Shown here one piece after another: positions 5,472 through 9,233 of a stretch of 9,233 bases of DNA. Where the stretch lies: contig CAZAEO010000083.1 in NCBI GenBank assembly GCA_964484285.1, positions 1 to 9,233 on the forward strand. Reading direction: 5' to 3'. The DNA comes from CAZUQP01 sp964484285. Lineage in GTDB: Bacteria; Pseudomonadota; Gammaproteobacteria; DSM-16500. A model generated the notes under the pieces. The model saw only the letters and a program-made list of their open reading frames with translations. It was not told where the DNA came from and ran no database searches. A program made the translations under genes and the position numbers. Position 1 is the stretch's first letter. Every line of letters begins with the position of its first letter.

Positions 5472-6536
5472 ATGCATAGTATTCCTGAAATTCAATTTGA
5501 AGAAGTTAGTGGACGGCAGGGTAATCTGGGACTTATCACCTTAACGCGTACCCAAGTATTAAATGCACTCAATCAAGCCATGTTGAATGTACTTAAACAA
5601 CAGTTAACAGAATGGGAAACAGCAAATCATATCAAGGCAGTAGTCATACGTGCAGCAGATGGCCGAGCATTTTGTGCTGGCGGTGATATTCGTGCAGTTT
5701 ACGATCGCCATATGGCGAAAGATCCTACGCTAGCGCAATTTTTTTATAATGAATATTCACTGAATCGCTCTATTCATCATTACTCGAAGCCGTATATTGC
5801 CTTGATTGATGGTATTAATATGGGTGGGGGAGTGGGTATTTCTCTACATGGTTCCCACCGAATTGCAACGGATCGTATTCTTTTTGCGATGCCTGAAACA
5901 GGCATTGGATTTTATCCGGATGTGGGTACGACTTATCTTTTGTCGAGATTACCGTATAACACGGGATATTACCTAGGATTAAGTGGAGCACGCATGACGT
6001 TAAATGATTGTGTTGCATTGGGGTTAATTGATCAAGGGATGAAGCGTGATAGTTTTCCTGAATTGATTTACAAGCTTGCTGATACGCATTTTCATCATAA
6101 TGCAAAAGAGGTTGTGACTGGAATTATTCAAGAATTTGCTGTGTCAACGGATAAATCAACATTACTACAACACCAAACAGAAATAATGGACTGTTTTTCA
6201 AAACAAACAATAGAAGAAATTATCCATGCTTTGGAAAACTATCCTAGTCAATGGTGCCATGAAGTTGCAGCGAGTATTAAAACCAAATCCCCTACCAGTT
6301 TAAAAGTTACCCTGCATGCATTGCAAGAAGCTGAAAAATTGGAATTTGATGAGTGTATGCAAATGGAATACCGATTAACCAGTCGATTTGTACAAGAGCA
6401 CGATTTTTTCGAAGGCATTCGTGCTATGGTTGTTGATAAAGATCAAACGCCTCATTGGAAACCAGAGACATTAGAGAAAGTGACCACATCGGCAGTAAAG
6501 AAATATTTCGCACCGTTGGAGAAGGAATTAATTTAG
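5472..6536 (+). CDS. 3-hydroxyisobutyryl-CoA hydrolase (crotonase superfamily)
   Basis: This 354-residue protein has the length and motifs of bacterial HIBCH-type proteins, not of a 260-residue hydratase. GRAFCAGGDIRAVY (64-77) and INMGGGVGISLHGSHRIATD (115-134) form the CoA pocket. MPETGIGFYPDVGTTYLLSR (140-159) supplies the expected catalytic Glu142 and Asp150. The C-terminal region has the family blocks SPTSLKVT and EYRLTSRFVQEHDFFEGIRA. It should hydrolyse 3-hydroxyisobutyryl-CoA to free 3-hydroxyisobutyrate in valine breakdown, in the cytoplasm. It starts 2 bases after the upstream hydratase stop, with GGAG (5461-5464) inside that gene's end, so the two are surely co-transcribed. The product of the first enzyme, if acting on methacrylyl-CoA, is the substrate of the second. 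Its last 9 bases overlap the end of bioH on the opposite strand. No mmsB or mmsA is in the window. Annotation pipelines may call it simply enoyl-CoA hydratase/isomerase. Confidence 0.9.
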   Translation: MHSIPEIQFEEVSGRQGNLGLITLTRTQVLNALNQAMLNVLKQQLTEWETANHIKAVVIRAADGRAFCAGGDIRAVYDRHMAKDPTLAQFFYNEYSLNRSIHHYSKPYIALIDGINMGGGVGISLHGSHRIATDRILFAMPETGIGFYPDVGTTYLLSRLPYNTGYYLGLSGARMTLNDCVALGLIDQGMKRDSFPELIYKLADTHFHHNAKEVVTGIIQEFAVSTDKSTLLQHQTEIMDCFSKQTIEEIIHALENYPSQWCHEVAASIKTKSPTSLKVTLHALQEAEKLEFDECMQMEYRLTSRFVQEHDFFEGIRAMVVDKDQTPHWKPETLEKVTTSAVKKYFAPLEKELI

Positions 6537-7286
6537 CAGTAAATAATCTAAAAACAACTTCATTTGCGATAAAAAAGGAATATGTCCAGCACGTTTGATA
6601 ATGGCACATTTTCCGTGTAAAAGAGCAGGTTGAATAAGTTTTGCTACTTTAACAGGCACCAGTGTGTCGTGACTGCCGAAGAGATGCAAGCTGGGACATT
6701 GCATTTTTGTGAGTTCTGCACGTAAATCCATATCACGTAATAATCCTAAACTACCTAACAGTGCGGGAGTAGTGTGTGATGATGTGGTAATTTGTTTGCG
6801 TAATTCTGTGAGTAATACTTGATTTTTTGGTGAGCCGCGCAATTGTAATTCTAAAAATTCTTCTAAAGTAATTTGATAATTTTGCACGAGTGAATTTGCA
6901 AATTTTTCTATTGTGTGTGGCGCAACACCAGGCCAATCAGGCGTACTCATAAATTTGGGTGAAGAGGCTACCGTAATTAATTGGGAGACTCGTTCAGGAT
7001 GATGAATGGCAATATGCCATGCAATCATGCCGCCTAAGGACCACCCTAACCATATGCTGTGTGGCGGGGTGATCGCTAATAACAAATTTGTTATTTCTGT
7101 TATTGAGTAATGCGGTGATAATAAAGGACTTTGACCAAAACCAGGTAAATCCACCAGAAAAAGCTGAAATTTTTCCGCTAAATACGGAACAAGGGGTTGC
7201 CAGATGCCCGAATGCCAGCCCCACCCATGCAGCATGACCAGGGGCGGCCCTTTGCCAATGACTCTTAAATTAAGTGGTGTAATCAT
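6528..7286 (-). CDS. bioH: BioH, pimeloyl-ACP methyl ester carboxylesterase
   Basis: This is a 252-residue alpha/beta hydrolase. It has LVMLHGWGWHSGIWQPLVPY (16-35, oxyanion region, typical BioH HGWGxxxxxW), DLPGFGQSP (46-54), nucleophile elbow GWSLGG (81-86, Ser83), acid FGSHDTLVP (203-211, Asp207) and AGHIPFLS (233-240, His235). These positions match E. coli BioH almost exactly (Ser82, Asp207, His235; 256 residues). It removes the methyl cap from pimeloyl-ACP methyl ester made by BioC, giving pimeloyl-ACP, the substrate of BioF, encoded just beyond the divergent gene. Several generic esterases share the fold, but the HGWG and GWSLGG signatures plus the neighbouring bioF favour BioH. No good Shine-Dalgarno sequence precedes the ATG. 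The 3' end overlaps the hydrolase gene by 9 bases. It diverges from the HPF-cold-shock gene across 146 bases. Confidence 0.9.
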   Translation of the reverse strand: MITPLNLRVIGKGPPLVMLHGWGWHSGIWQPLVPYLAEKFQLFLVDLPGFGQSPLLSPHYSITEITNLLLAITPPHSIWLGWSLGGMIAWHIAIHHPERVSQLITVASSPKFMSTPDWPGVAPHTIEKFANSLVQNYQITLEEFLELQLRGSPKNQVLLTELRKQITTSSHTTPALLGSLGLLRDMDLRAELTKMQCPSLHLFGSHDTLVPVKVAKLIQPALLHGKCAIIKRAGHIPFLSQMKLFLDYLLLN

Positions 7287-7320
7287 GTTAAAATAGTAAA
7301 TAAGAGATCAAAAATTAACC

Positions 7321-7326
7321 TATAAT
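7321..7326 (+). promoter_or_regulatory. Candidate -10 box upstream of the HPF-cold-shock/bioF unit
   Basis: A perfect TATAAT on the plus strand in the bioH/HPF divergent gap, 107 bases before the preferred ATG, would give a leader of about 100 bases. No -35 match is seen at normal spacing. The leader would contain a palindrome AGAATATTCT (7339-7348) and an unused Shine-Dalgarno-like GGGAGGT (7354-7360). Support is weak in AT-rich DNA. Confidence 0.25.
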
Positions 7327-7421
7327 AAAAGTAGACAGAGAATATTCTTAATTGGGAGGTAACATTACACTAATCGCGAGTTAAAGGCAGCTAATCATCA
7401 TAAGAATTTTCATATAAATGC

Positions 7422-7425
7422 GAGG
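7422..7425 (+). promoter_or_regulatory. Shine-Dalgarno sequence that decides the HPF-cold-shock start
   Basis: GAGG lies 7 bases before the ATG at 7433 but after the upstream in-frame ATG at 7418, which has no Shine-Dalgarno match in front of it. The protein therefore most likely begins MLPIQITVRD, which also aligns with the usual HPF/RaiA N-terminus. Confidence 0.65.
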
Positions 7426-7432
7426 TCAAATT

Positions 7433-7972
7433 ATGTTGCCAATCCAAATTACCGTAAGAGATATGCCCACCTCACCTGCTTTAGAAGACCATCTACGTAA
7501 AAAAGCTTTAAAATTAAATCAATTTTATGATCGTATCAACAGTTGTCGAATTGTCATTCATGTTCCACAAAAACATAAACATCAAGGCAAATTATTTAGC
7601 GTGTGTATTGATTTATCTGTGCCAGGGAAAGAATTAGTGGTGAATCGTAAATTGAATGAAGATGTGTATATTGCAATTCGTGATGCTTTTCATGCGCTAC
7701 AACGACAATTAGAATCTTATGCGAAAAAGCGTAGAGGAGATGTAAAAACACATGACATGCGCATGAGTGGGCATGTAAAAAAATTATTTGCTGAAGGTTA
7801 TGGATTTATTCAGGGAGTAGATGGAGGCGAATATTATTTTAGCCCAACCAATGTAAGCAGCCCGACCTTCGCACAATTAAAAATCGGTGATATAGTGCAG
7901 TTCACTGGCATTCCTCAAGGTGAGGGAATGCAGGCACACCATGTCACAAGAGAAAAAAATAATGAAATATGA
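7433..7972 (+). CDS. HPF/RaiA ribosome-hibernation domain fused to a cold-shock domain
   Basis: The protein has 179 residues. Residues 1-98 form an HPF/RaiA (S30AE) domain: MLPIQITVRDMPTSPALEDH at the start, then CRIVIHV (38-44), KLFSVCIDLSVPGKELVVNR (53-72), DVYIAIRDAFHALQRQLESY (77-96) and a basic KKRRGDVK tail. Residues about 111-173 form a cold-shock-like OB domain, SGHVKKLFAEGYGFIQG...GGEYYFS (112-137) and IGDIVQF (151-157), with RNP1-like GYGFIQ and RNP2-like EYYFS. HPF domains bind the 30S decoding region and silence or protect ribosomes in stress or stationary phase; cold-shock domains bind single-stranded nucleic acid. The long HPF form of other bacteria instead carries a different C-terminal dimerisation domain. 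A dormancy role with RNA-binding ability is inferred. It diverges from bioH, and its end overlaps the bioF start by 11 bases, which implies co-translation. Confidence 0.88.
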   Translation: MLPIQITVRDMPTSPALEDHLRKKALKLNQFYDRINSCRIVIHVPQKHKHQGKLFSVCIDLSVPGKELVVNRKLNEDVYIAIRDAFHALQRQLESYAKKRRGDVKTHDMRMSGHVKKLFAEGYGFIQGVDGGEYYFSPTNVSSPTFAQLKIGDIVQFTGIPQGEGMQAHHVTREKNNEI

Positions 7973-9143
7973 AAAGTATTATCACCATTTTATCGAAAAC
8001 AATCAGTATCCGAGGCAATTGACAGACGTTGAAGTTATTTCAGGTGCCTCTTCTCTTCATTTAAGCTATCAAGGCAAGAAAGTAATTAATTTTTCCTCGA
8101 GTGATTATCTCGGCTTATCTCATCACCCCTATTTAATCGAACAAGCACAGTATTATGCTGAGCATTATGGCGTAGGTTCATCTGCTTCTCGTTTAGTCAC
8201 AGGCAATTTTGCATTTTATACAGAATTAGAAAAGAAACTTGCCAAAGCGCTTGGGAAACCGGCTGCGTTAATCATGGGGTCAGGTTATCAAACAAATGTA
8301 TCTGTGCTTGAAGCGATATTAGACTCTAAAGTGTTAGGTCATATGCCACTGATATTTTGTGACAAATTTTGTCACGCTAGTATCTTTGCTGCAACCAGGC
8401 ATTTTAAAACCATGCAACGTTTTCGGCACAATGATTTAAATCATTTGCGTTTATTGCTTGAAAAACATAAACACACGGATCAGCAGAAATTTATTGTGGC
8501 TGAGTCGATTTATAGTATGGAAGGTGATGCGGTTGATCTTGCTGAGTTAATTCATATTGCTAAAGAACATCAGGCATTTTTATATATTGATGATGCACAT
8601 GCAGTCGGTATTTATGGCAAACAGGGGTTTGGCAAAACAGCAGAATATGCTGATGATATTCCTATTGTCATGGGAACTTTTAGTAAAGCGCTAGGTAGTT
8701 TTGGTAGTTACATTGGATGTTCTGAATTAATGAAGAAATATTTAATCAACAAATGCCGTGGCTTGATTTATTCAACCGGCCTATCACCAGCAGTAATCGG
8801 TGCAATCAGTGCTGCAATAGAATTATTGCCAACATTGCATGCGGAACGACAACAGGTGCTGAGAAAAGCGGAATATGTGAAAAATTTCTTTTTAACAGAA
8901 AATTTGTACACAAGTCAAATGACAACGCATATAGTGCCTTGGATTATCGGCAATGCAGAAAAAACTCGTTATGCAAGCGAACTTTTGCAGCAACAAGGTA
9001 TTTTAGGTACTGCTATTCAACCACCTTCTGTTCCAGTTGGAAGAAGCCGGATTCGATTTTGTTTGTCTGCAGCACATACGGATGCGGATATCGAACATTT
9101 AATTCGGGCCATTCGGGTTGTTAAAAAAAATCCTTTAAAATAG
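7962..9143 (+). CDS. bioF: BioF, 8-amino-7-oxononanoate synthase
   Basis: This is a PLP-dependent alpha-oxoamine synthase of 393 residues. NFSSSDYLGLSHHP (43-56) is the typical N-terminal block. It is followed by YGVGSSASRLVTGN (69-82), FCHAS (136-140, His138 stacks on PLP), YIDDAHAVGIYGKQGFG (208-224, Asp210 and His213) and TFSKALGSFG (239-248, Schiff-base Lys242). The C-terminal IQPPSVPVGRSRIRFCLSAAH (352-372) ends in the family style. It condenses pimeloyl-ACP (or -CoA) with L-alanine to 8-amino-7-oxononanoate, the first ring-building step of biotin synthesis. Relatives Kbl, ALA synthase and the quorum-signal synthases CqsA/LqsA share the fold; the bioH neighbour favours BioF. The ATG at 7962 is 9 bases after AAGAG and gives an N-terminus of E. 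coli length. An in-frame ATG at 7941 (seven residues longer, starting MSQEKKI) is a fair alternative. The gene overlaps the HPF gene by 11 bases, or 32 from 7941. Confidence 0.92.
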   Translation: MKYEKYYHHFIENNQYPRQLTDVEVISGASSLHLSYQGKKVINFSSSDYLGLSHHPYLIEQAQYYAEHYGVGSSASRLVTGNFAFYTELEKKLAKALGKPAALIMGSGYQTNVSVLEAILDSKVLGHMPLIFCDKFCHASIFAATRHFKTMQRFRHNDLNHLRLLLEKHKHTDQQKFIVAESIYSMEGDAVDLAELIHIAKEHQAFLYIDDAHAVGIYGKQGFGKTAEYADDIPIVMGTFSKALGSFGSYIGCSELMKKYLINKCRGLIYSTGLSPAVIGAISAAIELLPTLHAERQQVLRKAEYVKNFFLTENLYTSQMTTHIVPWIIGNAEKTRYASELLQQQGILGTAIQPPSVPVGRSRIRFCLSAAHTDADIEHLIRAIRVVKKNPLK

Positions 9144-9233
9144 CGAATATTTTCTTCCTGTAACATGTCTTTTTGTCCAGTGATATCTTGATAACTCATG
9201 TTACGCAGTTTTTCGTAGAAAAACATGGAAACT
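9144..9233. other. Right-edge sequence after bioF, possible end of a convergent minus-strand gene
   Basis: Two minus-strand frames are open at the window edge. One ends at a TAA at 9201-9203 and would give a C-terminus SFHVFLRKTA, a layout that leaves a normal convergent gap. The other stays open to 9017, overlaps bioF by 127 bases, and reads MFFYEKLRNMSYQDITGQK before becoming an antisense shadow of bioF. An inverted repeat GTAACATG (9160-9167) and CATGTTAC (9197-9204) with a 29-base loop covers the first stop codon. A small hairpin GTTTTTC-GTA-GAAAAAC lies at 9208-9224. I favour the first frame with the repeat as a convergent-end structure, but 90 bases cannot settle it. Confidence 0.3.

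Noticed and set aside
5815..6105. Minus-strand ORF inside the 3-hydroxyisobutyryl-CoA hydrolase gene
   Set aside because: It lies wholly opposite conserved catalytic blocks of the hydrolase and has no recognisable motifs.
5472..6536. Possibility that the second crotonase is a recent tandem duplicate of the first
   Set aside because: The two share only family motifs (LNALN, AFCAG, GGG blocks). The second is about 90 residues longer and has hydrolase-specific blocks, so they are old, distinct families.
9017..9226. Minus-strand ORF starting MFFYEKLRN and overlapping the bioF end by 127 bases
   Set aside because: The first 30 residues look protein-like, but the rest is antisense to conserved bioF sequence and the overlap is implausibly long. 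A different frame ending at 9201 fits better, so it was kept only as an alternative.

Overview
The window is AT-rich gammaproteobacterial chromosome. The gene set (Fis, a ProQ/FinO-domain protein, a LysM/YkuD protein resembling Legionella EnhA, and BioH/BioF of the BioC-BioH route) points to the order Legionellales, around Legionella, Coxiella or Aquicella. That placement is inferred from protein resemblance recalled from memory, not from a search. No transposase, phage gene, CRISPR array, rRNA or tRNA was seen, and the region reads as ordinary chromosome with a few distinctive arrangements.

Left part (1-2000) carries three small nucleic-acid-related or highly basic genes. They are fis (minus), an unrecognised lysine-rich coiled-coil protein (minus), and, diverging from it, a ProQ/FinO-domain RNA chaperone (plus). 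A 348-base gap between the coiled-coil gene and fis contains a long inverted repeat that could be a terminator or a structured RNA. The proQ-like gene has a three-codon upstream ORF whose stop codon overlaps its start codon.

Middle part (2000-4680) holds a 12-14 TM amino-acid permease closest to the YveA aspartate:proton symporter type. Convergent to it is an exported L,D-transpeptidase with a LysM-like domain. Between their 3' ends lies a two-tier palindrome that reaches past the transpeptidase stop codon. A 310-base AT-rich divergent control region follows.

Right part (4680-9233) begins with a tight two-gene unit: an enoyl-CoA hydratase and a 3-hydroxyisobutyryl-CoA hydrolase, which could carry out consecutive steps of valine breakdown. 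Its 3' end overlaps, tail to tail by 9 bp, with bioH on the other strand. Divergent from bioH is a fusion of an HPF/RaiA ribosome-hibernation domain with a cold-shock domain, and this gene overlaps the start of bioF. BioH and BioF act in consecutive steps of biotin synthesis (release of pimeloyl-ACP, then its condensation with alanine), so a translation-control gene sits inside a split biotin locus. The last 90 bases probably lie at the 3' end of another convergent gene, but the frame cannot be decided.

No clearly unprecedented system is visible. The most unusual items are the HPF-cold-shock fusion coupled to bioF, the ProQ homologue that seems to have lost several RNA-contacting arginines, the uORF in front of it, and the two large inverted repeats.
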